64,000 bases of DNA from Limnobaculum xujianqingii (GTDB lineage: Bacteria; Pseudomonadota; Gammaproteobacteria; Enterobacterales; Enterobacteriaceae): NCBI RefSeq assembly GCF_013394855.1, contig NZ_JABMLK010000001.1, positions 868,001-932,000 on the forward strand, given 5' to 3'. Shown here piece after piece: positions 8,593 to 16,720 of this stretch (positions are counted from its first letter, which is position 1; each line of letters starts with the position of its first letter). Made by a program: the position numbers and the translations under genes. The notes under the pieces were generated by a model. It ran no database searches and was not told where the DNA came from. It saw only the letters and a list, made by a program, of their open reading frames with translations.

Positions 8593-10521
8593 TTATTCCT
8601 CCAGTTGATTAAGACTACGACTGCGAATTTCTTGTTGCAGTTTTTCAATCACGTAACTTACGTCAAGACTGCCTAAGTCTTTGCCACGGCGGGTACGCAC
8701 GGCAATTTTGCCAGCTTCTACCTCTTTGTCGCCGCAGACTAACATATAGGGCACACGTCGTAGAGTATGTTCGCGGATTTTAAAGCCTATTTTCTCATTT
8801 CTCAAGTCCGCTTTAGCACGAATGCCAGCAGCCTGAAGTTTTTTCGTTAATTCTTCGACATATCCGGCCTGAGCATCGGTAATATTCATTACCACTACTT
8901 GCTGCGGAGCCAACCATGTCGGGAAGAAACCTGCACATTCTTCAGTCAGAATACCGATAAAGCGTTCTAATGAACCTAAAATGGCGCGGTGAATCATCAC
9001 CGGCACGTGACGCTCGTTATCTTCACCAACAAAAGAAGCGCTTAAACGCTCTGGTAATGAAAAGTCGAGCTGCACAGTACCACACTGCCATGCACGATCC
9101 AAACTATCATGCAAAGTAAATTCAATTTTAGGACCGTAAAATGCCCCTTCGCCCGGCTGATAATCAAATTCCAGACCGTTCGCTGTCAATGCTTCGGCCA
9201 GATCGTGCTCGGCTCTGTCCCACATAGCATCAGTACCAATGCGCTTTGCAGGGCGAGTTGATAGTTTTACACTAATATTTTCAAAACCAAAAGTGCTATA
9301 CAGATCGTAAACCATTTTAATACAGCTGGTTACTTCTTCTCTCACCTGCTCTTCGGTACAGAAAATATGCGCATCGTCCTGAGTAAAGCCACGAACTCGC
9401 ATTAAACCATGCAGAGAACCAGAAGGTTCATTACGATGGCAGCTACCAAACTCAGCCATTCTCAACGGCAGGTCACGATATGATTTTAGACCCTGATTGA
9501 AAATCTGCACGTGTCCCGGGCAATTCATTGGCTTAATACAGTATTCACGGTTCTCTGAAGAAGTTGTGAACATAGCTTCTTTATAGTTTTCCCAGTGCCC
9601 GGTTTTTTCCCACAGCACGCGGTCCATCATAAATGGCCCTTTCACTTCCTGATAATCGTATTCTCTGAGCTTCATACGCACAAAGGCTTCCAGCTCGCGG
9701 AAAATTGTCCAGCCATCGTTGTGCCAGAACACCATACCCGGCGCTTCTTCCTGCATATGATACAGGTCAAGCTGCTTACCGATACGGCGATGGTCACGCT
9801 TGGCAGCTTCTTCCAGACGCAGCAAATAAGCCGCTAATTGTTTTTTATCAGCCCATGCGGTGCCATAAATACGCTGCAGCATTTTATTATTGCTGTCACC
9901 ACGCCAGTAAGCTCCGGAAACTTTTTGCAGCTTAAAGTTATGACAGAAACGCATGTTCGGCACGTGTGGACCACGACACATGTCGATATATTCTTCATGA
10001 TGATACAGCGCCGGATGAGCGTCACGGCTGATGTTTTCATCAAGAATACGTAATTTATAAATTTCACCACGAGATTCGAAAGTATCCCGTGCTTCTTGCC
10101 AGCTAACCTTTTTCTTGATTACGTCGTAATCTTTCTTAACCAGCTCCATCATGCGCTGTTCAAGCAGATCAATATCTTCCTGATTTAACGTCCTGTCGAT
10201 ATCAACGTCGTAGTAAAAACCATTATCAATGGTTGGACCAATTGCCATTTTAGTATCAGGCCAAAGCTGTTTGATTGCGTGGCCTAACAGATGCGCACAT
10301 GAGTGGCGGATAATTTCCAGGCCATCATCATCTTTGGCGGTAATAATTTCCAGATTGGCGTCGTTTTCAATCAGATCGCAAGCGTCAATGCGCTCACCGT
10401 TAATACGACCGGCGATACAGGCTTTAGCCAGACCGGGACCGATATCACGAGCAATATCCATAACTGAAACAGCATGGTCATACTGACGTTGGCTTCCATC
10501 AGGAAGAGTAATAACTGGCAT
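8593..10521 (-). CDS. thrS: threonyl-tRNA synthetase
   Basis: A 642-residue protein, exactly the E. coli length. It has a TGS domain (1-61), an editing domain with [14 protein letters not shown] (about 73 on), a class II catalytic core with the zinc ligands in MNCPGH, DAHIF and VMIHRAI, and a C-terminal anticodon-binding domain (about 535-642). It charges tRNA-Thr and clears Ser-tRNA-Thr. In E. coli ThrRS represses its own translation by binding tRNA-like hairpins in its leader; such a hairpin is present here (10543-10563). Confidence 0.97.
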   Translation of the reverse strand: MPVITLPDGSQRQYDHAVSVMDIARDIGPGLAKACIAGRINGERIDACDLIENDANLEIITAKDDDGLEIIRHSCAHLLGHAIKQLWPDTKMAIGPTIDNGFYYDVDIDRTLNQEDIDLLEQRMMELVKKDYDVIKKKVSWQEARDTFESRGEIYKLRILDENISRDAHPALYHHEEYIDMCRGPHVPNMRFCHNFKLQKVSGAYWRGDSNNKMLQRIYGTAWADKKQLAAYLLRLEEAAKRDHRRIGKQLDLYHMQEEAPGMVFWHNDGWTIFRELEAFVRMKLREYDYQEVKGPFMMDRVLWEKTGHWENYKEAMFTTSSENREYCIKPMNCPGHVQIFNQGLKSYRDLPLRMAEFGSCHRNEPSGSLHGLMRVRGFTQDDAHIFCTEEQVREEVTSCIKMVYDLYSTFGFENISVKLSTRPAKRIGTDAMWDRAEHDLAEALTANGLEFDYQPGEGAFYGPKIEFTLHDSLDRAWQCGTVQLDFSLPERLSASFVGEDNERHVPVMIHRAILGSLERFIGILTEECAGFFPTWLAPQQVVVMNITDAQAGYVEELTKKLQAAGIRAKADLRNEKIGFKIREHTLRRVPYMLVCGDKEVEAGKIAVRTRRGKDLGSLDVSYVIEKLQQEIRSRSLNQLEE

Positions 10522-10542
10522 TATAATTCCTTAGTTACAGTG

Positions 10543-10563
10543 GTGACCCATACGCAAGATCAC
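10543..10563 (-). promoter_or_regulatory. thrS translational operator hairpin (tRNA-Thr anticodon mimic)
   Basis: On the minus strand GTGATC-TTGCGTAT-GGGTCAC forms a stem-loop whose loop contains CGT, the anticodon of a tRNA-Thr species. It ends a few bases before the TAAGGA ribosome-binding site of thrS. Position and loop match domain 2 of the E. coli thrS operator, where ThrRS competes with the ribosome. Confidence 0.8.
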
Positions 10564-10780
10564 ATGCAAACAATATTTTTTATATTTAAATCAATGGACT
10601 GATGCCTTTTTCGACTCACAATTATCGAATGGCCACTCAATTGTGTACACACATTGACTTGTCGGTTTACGTTTTATAAAAACGAAGGGCGAATTTTACC
10701 ACTGAGTACCGTGGCTGGATAGTACAAAATAAAAAAGCCTGATAACACAAGAGATAACTCGCCGGATCAATTGAACATAA

Positions 10781-11569
10781 TTAACGAACCTGTCGTGGTG
10801 GAAGATAAACGGTAAATTCATTAATCGGATAAATTAATACGTTATAGGGGGATTGTTGTTCAGATTCAGTCAGTAATCCTAATCGGATTAACAGGTCAAA
10901 ACGTGCGTTTATCAGGCGCCCTGGTGAGACATTAAGCTGTTTATGCCAGACCTGATAACTACCCAATTTTCCATCACGACGATAAAAAAATCCGTTCAGT
11001 GGATGAGTCAGATAAACCATGCCGGTTTCCAGATCGGGAAATCCGGGAAGCGTAATCGTATCATCAAGGTTATGAGCTAGCTCCACACTGGCTGATGCCC
11101 ATTCTGCCTGAGTTTCCATTCGGTATTTAGTATAGCAAGCCAGTTTTTCGTCATATTCACAGTCAAACATGACTTTTCCACTGTACCAGGGCAAATTCCA
11201 TAATAGCCGGGGAACAAACAGCGTCCACGAATCCAGTGTCGTGCCCAAAAACCAGACGCATTTCTCTCCTGTTACCGTATCAATCACATAAATGCGATAG
11301 TTGGTTTGTCCCATGGTAAATTTTGGGAAAGGATAAACCGCAGAGGTAAAATCGACATCAACGAAAGGTACCACTGACAATAGCCCTTTCTCCTGACCAT
11401 CAATCATAATGGTATCCAGTTTAAAACGTTCTGAAATCAAACCGTCAAACCGCTGGGGATCTATTGCATACGTGATAATGGAAAAGTGTTTCAGTCGACA
11501 AAAAACATCAATGCCTGTTGGCTTAGGTTGAGGATGAAGGAAATCTTCAAAAAATAGTGGTATCTGCAC
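10781..11569 (-). CDS. DUF2071/YqjF-like conserved protein
   Basis: A 262-residue soluble protein of unknown function. The segment VVPFVDVDFTSAVYPFPKF then NYRIYVID and VWFLGTTLDSW resembles the DUF2071 (YqjF, acetoacetate-decarboxylase-like) family, which has no established reaction. I placed the start at GTG 11569, five bases after AGGGAG. A longer reading from TTG at 11614 would begin inside the terminator of the upstream gene (11598-11635). It stands alone on the minus strand between thrS and the kinase gene. The 259 bases between it and thrS hold the thrS leader and promoter. Confidence 0.55.
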   Translation of the reverse strand: MQIPLFFEDFLHPQPKPTGIDVFCRLKHFSIITYAIDPQRFDGLISERFKLDTIMIDGQEKGLLSVVPFVDVDFTSAVYPFPKFTMGQTNYRIYVIDTVTGEKCVWFLGTTLDSWTLFVPRLLWNLPWYSGKVMFDCEYDEKLACYTKYRMETQAEWASASVELAHNLDDTITLPGFPDLETGMVYLTHPLNGFFYRRDGKLGSYQVWHKQLNVSPGRLINARFDLLIRLGLLTESEQQSPYNVLIYPINEFTVYLPPRQVR

Positions 11570-11597
11570 TATCACTCCCTGATTATCAGTGCCAATA

Positions 11598-11635
11598 ACT
11601 AAAAACTCTGCCAAAGCTATTTTGGCAGAGTCTCA
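11598..11635 (-). terminator. terminator of the yniA-like gene
   Basis: On the minus strand CTCTGCCAAA and TTTGGCAGAG arms flank a short loop and run into TTTTTAG, a few bases after the kinase-gene stop at 11643. It is a good Rho-independent terminator, and it argues against the extended start of the next gene. Confidence 0.85.
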
Positions 11636-11642
11636 TCGATAA

Positions 11643-12512
11643 TTACAATTCATCGCCAAATAGCTGTTCTACCGCCTGTTGTGCGACCTGAATATGTTCA
11701 CCGCCAAATAAATTGGCCCGGTTTAATAAATAGTAAAGTTGATATAACGGTTGGCGATCGATAAAGCTGGCAGGTAACGGCCAAACGCTCTGATAGCCAT
11801 CGTATATTTGCGGTGGTAAATCAGGATACAGCGGCAACATAGCTAAATCACACTCACGATCGCCCCAGTAGCATGCCGGATCAAAGATTATCGGCCCCAC
11901 CGCACTTACACCACAGTTTGCTGGCCATAAGTCGCCGTGAAGTAAAGATGGTTGTGGATGATGGCTTTTTAGTCGATGGCTGACAATATCGATAATGGTA
12001 TCAATATCGCCATAGTGTAGCCCTTTTTCATCGGCCAGTTGAAGCTGCCACCCGATGCGCTGTTCGGCAAAGAACACATTCCAGTAACGCTGCCAGCGGT
12101 TAGGCTGTGGCGTGGTTGCCAAATCACTGTCAAAATCCAACCCAAACTGAGGTTGGTCACTCCACTGGTGTAATCGAGCCAATTGCTGTCCCAAACAATA
12201 AGCATGATGGGCATCCAATGGTTTTAACGGCAGATATTCCAGCAACAGAAAGCTAAAGTCTCGATCGTAACCAACACCATAAACCTCTGGTACCCGAACC
12301 GTACCACTCTTAGCTAAAGCCGTAAGCTGATCGAACTCCGCATTGAAGATAGGTAGAATATCCCGCGTGTCATACTTGATAAAAACCTCTTTTTTGCCGT
12401 TGCTTACCCGGCGAGCATGATGAATATCACCTCCTGATAGCTCCTCCTTTTCAGTAATTGTATAAGCCTCACCCAGATACTCACTTAATAAACGACTGAC
12501 GGATTGCCACAT
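11643..12512 (-). CDS. yniA: fructosamine-3-kinase family protein YniA
   Basis: A 289-residue protein-kinase-like fold. An N-lobe lysine (FIKYDTRD) and a catalytic loop LLHGDLWPANCG followed by IIFDPACYWGDRECDLAM are the fructosamine-kinase/APH signature. The family phosphorylates ketosamines or other sugar adducts on proteins or small molecules; the E. coli YniA substrate is poorly defined. The ATG at 12512 is followed by WQSVSRLLSEYLG as in YniA. Upstream lies yniB, as in E. coli, with a 12-bp hairpin in the gap. Confidence 0.85.
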   Translation of the reverse strand: MWQSVSRLLSEYLGEAYTITEKEELSGGDIHHARRVSNGKKEVFIKYDTRDILPIFNAEFDQLTALAKSGTVRVPEVYGVGYDRDFSFLLLEYLPLKPLDAHHAYCLGQQLARLHQWSDQPQFGLDFDSDLATTPQPNRWQRYWNVFFAEQRIGWQLQLADEKGLHYGDIDTIIDIVSHRLKSHHPQPSLLHGDLWPANCGVSAVGPIIFDPACYWGDRECDLAMLPLYPDLPPQIYDGYQSVWPLPASFIDRQPLYQLYYLLNRANLFGGEHIQVAQQAVEQLFGDEL

Positions 12513-12658
12513 GACATCACCCCAAGGTTATGATCAAGATAGACTCAGGTTAACCTTTTGATTCCAGCGAAACTTCGATCCAATGCACAGCTTTGGTCTA
12601 AAAAGATCGCTACATGTTGATTTTGATATCGCAGGCCGCAGGAGACCCAAAGATTAAC

Positions 12659-12689
12659 CTACAGACGCGGTATAATTACCGGTCTGTAG
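12659..12689. repeat. strong hairpin between yniB and yniA
   Basis: CTACAGAC-G-CGGT, a 6-base loop, then ACCG-GTCTGTAG gives 12 paired bases with one bulge. No T-run follows on either strand, so it is not a simple terminator. It may be an mRNA-processing or stability element, or a protein-binding palindrome. Confidence 0.4.
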
Positions 12690-12718
12690 CATTAAGCGTA
12701 GAAGGCAATGAGGGAATA

Positions 12719-13264
12719 TTAAAGCCGATTGATCAGATACAGGATGATATAGATAAAAATACCCCATAAAACCGGAGAAACATACAACAACCCAAATTGG
12801 GCAAAGATTGAGGTATTAGGTATTGAGATCAGTTTTTCCAGATCCTTGAATGAACGGGCTTCATCGCCATTCATCGCTTCCAGTATGGCTCTTTCTCTTA
12901 CCCCTTCTCTCACGTTATACACGCGCTTAGCCAAACGAGCACCGGAGGCCTGTAGCGCCAAGCCGACAAACATTAGCAAGAAGATCACAATGAACCATAC
13001 GCTACCGCTGGCAGACCAATTACTAATGTCAGGTATTGGGGAATTGACCCAAAAATACTCCAGAAATGAAGTGTACTGACGCGCAATTTTAATAATGACC
13101 TGTAGAAAATCCATAATCATTGCGGTCATCTCTTGCATATTGGTTTTAGGTGCAACCAGATACTTCAGTACAGAGATGATCGTCGATATAAATGCCGGAA
13201 TAAAAATAATGATCCCAGCAATACGTTTAATCAACGCGACTGTACTGGCCTGTTGGTGAGTCAT
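12719..13264 (-). CDS. yniB: YniB family inner-membrane protein
   Basis: A 181-residue membrane protein with an N-terminal transmembrane segment (IAGIIIFIPAFISTIISVLKY), a second near residue 90 (WFIVIFLLMFVGLALQASGAR) and one or two at the C-terminus (LLYVSPVLWGIFIYIILYLI). The MTHQQA start and GLALQASGAR motif match E. coli YniB, whose function is unknown. I chose ATG 13264, preceded by GGAGGCAGA, over a start seven codons upstream. Neighbours yniA and ynhF/purR keep parts of the E. coli order. Confidence 0.85.
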   Translation of the reverse strand: MTHQQASTVALIKRIAGIIIFIPAFISTIISVLKYLVAPKTNMQEMTAMIMDFLQVIIKIARQYTSFLEYFWVNSPIPDISNWSASGSVWFIVIFLLMFVGLALQASGARLAKRVYNVREGVRERAILEAMNGDEARSFKDLEKLISIPNTSIFAQFGLLYVSPVLWGIFIYIILYLINRL

Positions 13265-13314
13265 TCTGCCTCCATGTTGAAACACCGATTCTTTATCAAA
13301 TCAATCACAAAAAA

Positions 13315-13342
13315 ATTATGTTCCAGTTTAATGGAACATAAT
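13315..13342 (-). terminator. terminator-like hairpin in the yniB leader
   Basis: ATTATGTTCCA and TGGAACATAAT form a perfect 11-bp stem. On the minus strand it is followed by TTTTTTTG, 50 bases before the yniB start. It is AT-rich for a terminator. It could attenuate transcription entering yniB or serve as a palindromic operator. Confidence 0.5.
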
Positions 13343-13411
13343 ATGATGGTTTCCAGAGAGGCTCATATCACATTGTTAAACAACAATATTTATCACTCCA
13401 CCAGAAAGTAT

Positions 13412-13442
13412 AAAGCTCGATACATATCATGTATCGAGCTTT
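13412..13442 (-). terminator. terminator of ynhF
   Basis: A perfect 14-bp stem, AAAGCTCGATACAT with ATGTATCGAGCTTT around a 3-base loop, starts eight bases after the ynhF stop and is flanked by A/T tracts. Confidence 0.85.
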
Positions 13443-13449
13443 TAATATA

Positions 13450-13539
13450 TTAGTGAGTTACCGCAATCAGACTGTAAGTAACGATAACAAATAAAGCGAA
13501 AACTACTGTGCTCAGTGACCATCTCAATTCAGCAGACAT
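13450..13539 (-). CDS. ynhF: small membrane protein YnhF
   Basis: A 29-residue protein with one transmembrane helix, starting MSAELRWSLSTVVFALFVIV and ending in His. E. coli YnhF is also 29 residues, starts MSTDLKFSLVTT and ends in His, and the alignment is gap-free. E. coli ynhF lies beside purR, as here. The ATG at 13539 follows AAAGGAAAAAGAT. YnhF is a stress-related inner-membrane microprotein of unknown role. A longer in-frame reading from 13668 lacks a supported start. Confidence 0.85.
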   Translation of the reverse strand: MSAELRWSLSTVVFALFVIVTYSLIAVTH

Positions 13540-13768
13540 ATCTTTTTCCTTTATGTAAACGTGATTAGACACGGGAATCATTGTAAAGCGCTTAACAAAA
13601 ATGTATACCCCAAAGCGATTTTTCCATGATATCTCTTGGACTTTTGTATCAAATGCGCCAAAATTCATCGCCTGTTATCACTGAAAGGCATATAAGCCAC
13701 AAACAGTGATGGTTCAAGGAATTCTACACCGTTTTGCTTTTAATGTGTAATGCGTTGGTTATAAACAA

Positions 13769-13784
13769 AAGCAAACGTTAACAT
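13769..13784. promoter_or_regulatory. PurR operator upstream of purR
   Basis: AAGCAAACGTTAACAT fits the PurR consensus (ANGCAANCGNTTNCNT) with one mismatch at the fixed positions. It lies 53 bases before the purR start, as expected for autoregulation in enterobacteria. It could also act on the divergent ynhF promoter. Confidence 0.7.
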
Positions 13785-13836
13785 ATCAGCTTACACTGTA
13801 TGTGATACCAGTATAAGCTCAGGAGTGCTCTGTTTC

Positions 13837-14853
13837 ATGGCAACTATAAAAGATGTGGCAAAACATGCTGGTGTTTCAACCACCACGGTCTCCCACGTTA
13901 TTAATAAAACGCGTTTTGTCGCTGAAGATACCAAAGCTGCCGTATGGGCAGCCATTAAAGAGCTTAGTTATTCACCCAGCGCCGTTGCCCGTAGTCTGAA
14001 GGTAAATAACACCAAAACCATTGGTCTGTTGGCTACCGCCAGCGGCTCACCCTATTTTGCCGAAGTGATTCAGGCGGTTGAAGAAGCCTGCTATAAAAAA
14101 GGCTATACGCTGATTTTATGTAACACACAAAACGACCTGGAAAAGCAACAGGCCTATCTGGCTATGTTGGCACAAAAGCGTGTTGATGGCCTGTTAGTCA
14201 TGTGTTCCGAATATCATCCTCCGTTACTCTCACTGTTAGAGAATTACCACGCAATTCCTATGATGGTAATGGACTGGAACAAACACAGCAACTTTACCGA
14301 TAATATCGAAGATAATGGCTTTCATGGTGGTTATCTGGCTGCCCGTTATTTGATAGATCGCGGCCATCGGGAAATCGCAACCATCACCGGTCAGCTAAAT
14401 GAATTTACCGGCCGTGAGCGTCACAAAGGTTTTCTTCATGCACTGAAAGAAGCCAATATTGAGATTCTCCCTGAGTGGATTATCGAAGCAGACTTCCAAC
14501 CTCAGGAAGGCTACGATGGCGTGATGAAACTTATGAAGCTGAAAAAACGCCCTACTGCCTTGTTCTGCGGTGGTGATGTTATTGCAATGGGCGCTCTGTG
14601 CGCTGCCGGAGATATGGGTTTTAGCGTACCAGAAGATATTTCAGTCATTGGTTATGACAACATTCGTCATACTCGTTTCTATAATCCACCGCTAACTACC
14701 ATTCAACAGCCAAAAGAGAGTCTGGCTGTAATGGCGCTGGATATGTTATTAGACAGGATTATCAATAAGCGTGAAACGTCCCACTCTATTGAACTACACC
14801 CTGAACTGGTTGAACGAAAATCTGTTACTGATGGCCCTTATTTGAAAAAATAG
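13837..14853 (+). CDS. purR: purine repressor PurR (LacI family)
   Basis: A 338-residue LacI-family regulator. The N-terminal HTH and hinge ([20 protein letters not shown] to [12 protein letters not shown]) are almost identical to E. coli PurR, and the periplasmic-binding-like core binds hypoxanthine or guanine as co-repressor. It represses purine synthesis genes. I chose ATG 13837, the conserved N-terminus, with AGGAG at 13821-13825; a GTG four codons upstream is in frame but unlikely. A PurR box lies just upstream. After the stop, only a weak hairpin (14869-14905) and no T-run are seen in the 238 bases to the next gene. Confidence 0.95.
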   Translation: MATIKDVAKHAGVSTTTVSHVINKTRFVAEDTKAAVWAAIKELSYSPSAVARSLKVNNTKTIGLLATASGSPYFAEVIQAVEEACYKKGYTLILCNTQNDLEKQQAYLAMLAQKRVDGLLVMCSEYHPPLLSLLENYHAIPMMVMDWNKHSNFTDNIEDNGFHGGYLAARYLIDRGHREIATITGQLNEFTGRERHKGFLHALKEANIEILPEWIIEADFQPQEGYDGVMKLMKLKKRPTALFCGGDVIAMGALCAAGDMGFSVPEDISVIGYDNIRHTRFYNPPLTTIQQPKESLAVMALDMLLDRIINKRETSHSIELHPELVERKSVTDGPYLKK

Positions 14854-15091
14854 TCATCACTAAATTTTTGCTCCAGAATCAATTTCCACCATTGGTTTTG
14901 GAGCACCTTCCTTGCTCTAAATTGCCTTGATTTATCACGCCTCCAGCCTAATAACATAACTGCCAGTTTGATTCAGTCTGCATATCGGCCTATATTTTAA
15001 TAGATGTATTAATCAGGTACAGGATTTAAATCCCTCGTTTAAAGTCTGATAAAAGCATACATACAGGCTTTGAATAACAAGTGGTCACATT

Positions 15092-15568
15092 ATGATATTT
15101 TCAACATTGCCCCATCGCTTTCGCTCCCTGCGTTTTGGGATAATCTTAGCCACCATGAGTTTGACGTTATCTGCCTGCTCTTTTATGCCATCTCATGTTG
15201 GAATGAGTTCAGCCCAGCTTAGCGTGACGGATAAAGCCAATGATGGTAAACCATTGAATGTCGATTTTGTTGCCGTGCGCAATGATAAACTGGTGAAAAA
15301 GATAGAAGCGCTCAGCGCCAGCCAGTGGTTTGAGCAAAAACAGCAGTTGCTAAAAGAGAACCATGACAATTTAATAGTATGGCCAGTAAAAATGTTGCCT
15401 GGTTCGCAAATTACCGTAAAAAATGTCCCTATCTCCGGTAAACCCGCCGACTCTCTAATCCTGTTTGCCGGTTATAAAAGTAAAGGTGCTCATCGCTTAA
15501 TACTGAATGATATTCGCCATCCTAAGTTAGAATTCCGGGATGATGATGTGTATCTGTTTGAAGATTAA
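15092..15568 (+). CDS. predicted lipoprotein, possibly TssJ-like
   Basis: A 158-residue secreted lipoprotein: a basic N-terminus, a hydrophobic segment and a lipobox LSAC with Cys29. The +2 residue is Ser, which favours sorting to the outer membrane. The mature part is a beta-rich domain; KPLNVDFVAVRND and WPVKMLPGSQITVKNVP followed by LILFAGYKSKGAHRL loosely resemble the TssJ/VasD lipoproteins of type VI secretion. No other T6SS gene is nearby, so this is a tentative family call. It stands alone and converges with htpX through a shared terminator. Confidence 0.6.
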   Translation: MIFSTLPHRFRSLRFGIILATMSLTLSACSFMPSHVGMSSAQLSVTDKANDGKPLNVDFVAVRNDKLVKKIEALSASQWFEQKQQLLKENHDNLIVWPVKMLPGSQITVKNVPISGKPADSLILFAGYKSKGAHRLILNDIRHPKLEFRDDDVYLFED

Positions 15569-15570
15569 AA

Positions 15571-15598
15571 AATCAGGGAGCCATAAGGCTCCCTGATT
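15571..15598. terminator. bidirectional terminator between lipoprotein gene and htpX
   Basis: AATCAGGGAGCC-ATAA-GGCTCCCTGATT is a perfect 12-bp stem, with a T6 run on the minus side. It starts two bases after the lipoprotein stop and serves both converging genes. Confidence 0.85.
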
Positions 15599-15621
15599 CA
15601 TAATAGATATCCAACGTTTTA

Positions 15622-16494
15622 TTACTTCAGATGGGTACCTGCACGCAATGCTTCAATACGCTTGTCTAATGGTGGATGAGACAAAAACAGTTCACTAAAG
15701 GTTTTTGACTTACCGTTAATACAAAATGCCATCATAGTAGAGCCTTCCTGCGGCTCGTAGCTGGTTTTCAGGCGTTACAGTGCAGCTATCATCTTCTCAC
15801 GACCTACCAGCTTAGCCGAACCGGCATCCGCCTTATATTCACGATGGCGGGAGAACCACATCGTAATAATGCTGGCCAAAATACCAAATACCAGTTCCAG
15901 CACCATAGACACGATAAAATAGACCATGGTGTTGCCTGATGAACTTTCGTTATCGCGATTCATAAAACCGGCTGCCACTTGAGCAATCAGGCGTGAAGCA
16001 AAAATTACGAAGGTGTTTACCACGCCCTGAATCAGAGTCATGGTGACCATATCACCGTTAGCAACATGGCTGATTTCATGAGCCAGTACCGCTTCTGCTT
16101 CATCACGGCTCATGTTTTGTAATAATCCGGTACTAACGGCAACCAAAGAGGCATCTCGTCTGGCTCCCGTTGCAAATGCGTTAATATCAGGAGCCTGATA
16201 AATAGCTACCTGTGGCATTGCAATACCGGCCTGCTGTGACTGGCGTCTGACGGTTTCAACTAACCAGCGTTCAACTTCATTCGCCGGTTGTTCAATAACC
16301 TGCCCACCAACAGAACGCAACGCCATCCACTTTGACATCAACAACGAGACGAATGCACCACCAAAGCCAAATAAACCGGCCATGATCATCAATCCCTGAA
16401 CGCTACGTCCCTGAATGCCGGTTAAACTCAGCACTATGCCAAAAACCACCATAACTGCGAGGTTTGTTAATAAAAATAACGCTATACGCATCAT
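15622..16494 (-). pseudogene. htpX: protease HtpX with in-frame premature stop
   Basis: HtpX is an inner-membrane M48 zinc metalloprotease for membrane-protein quality control. Codons 1-239 hold the two N-terminal transmembrane helices, the zinc site HEISH (His139, Glu140, His143) and the third ligand Glu219 ([11 protein letters not shown]). Codon 240 (15777-15775) is TAA where E. coli has Gln ([15 protein letters not shown]). The same frame then continues without another stop for 50 codons, [10 protein letters not shown] to [11 protein letters not shown], to a natural TAA at 15622, giving 290 sense positions (293 in E. coli). One base change (CAA to TAA) explains it. The product may be truncated at 239 residues, read through, or the stop may be a sequencing error. 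No frameshift is involved. Confidence 0.85.
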
Positions 16495-16667
16495 AAAATG
16501 ATAGTTTCCTCAGAGAAATAAAATAATGTTCTTACCACACAGATCTTATGGGCTAATATTCAAAATTCAAGTGTGAACAACACTCACATAACAATTAGAT
16601 CATAACTTTACAATGACAGGTGATTAACTTCACATTTCGCTCTCTTTACGTGATTTCTGATGGCGAT

Positions 16668-16693
16668 AAAAAAGGCGCTCAGAGAGCGCCTTT
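16668..16693 (-). terminator. terminator of prc
   Basis: On the minus strand AAAGGCGCTC-TCT-GAGCGCC is followed by TTTTTTATCG, about 30 bases after the prc stop. The 226 bases between htpX and prc hold this terminator and presumably the htpX promoter. Confidence 0.85.
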
Positions 16694-16720
16694 CATGTGT
16701 TGCATTAAAAATGTTGCTAC

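Noticed and set aside
9834..10070. Cys-rich 78-codon frame inside thrS
   Set aside because: It lies in another frame of thrS with no ribosome-binding site. Its cysteines come from codon composition of the synthetase gene.
10729..10775. Possible terminator between the DUF2071-like gene and thrS (AAAAAAGCC with GATAACA/GATAACT)
   Set aside because: The repeated GATAAC is direct, not inverted, so no stable hairpin forms.
11570..11614. 15-codon N-terminal extension of the DUF2071-like gene from TTG
   Set aside because: It begins inside the strong terminator of the upstream gene. GTG 11569 has AGGGAG at proper spacing.
14869..14905. TGCTCCA/TGGAGCA hairpin after purR as terminator
   Set aside because: The loop is long and no T-run follows. 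It is mentioned under purR only.
15775..16494. Taking the 239-codon htpX frame as a normal complete gene
   Set aside because: The conserved C-terminal 50 codons continue in the same frame directly after the stop, so the frame is an interrupted full-length gene.
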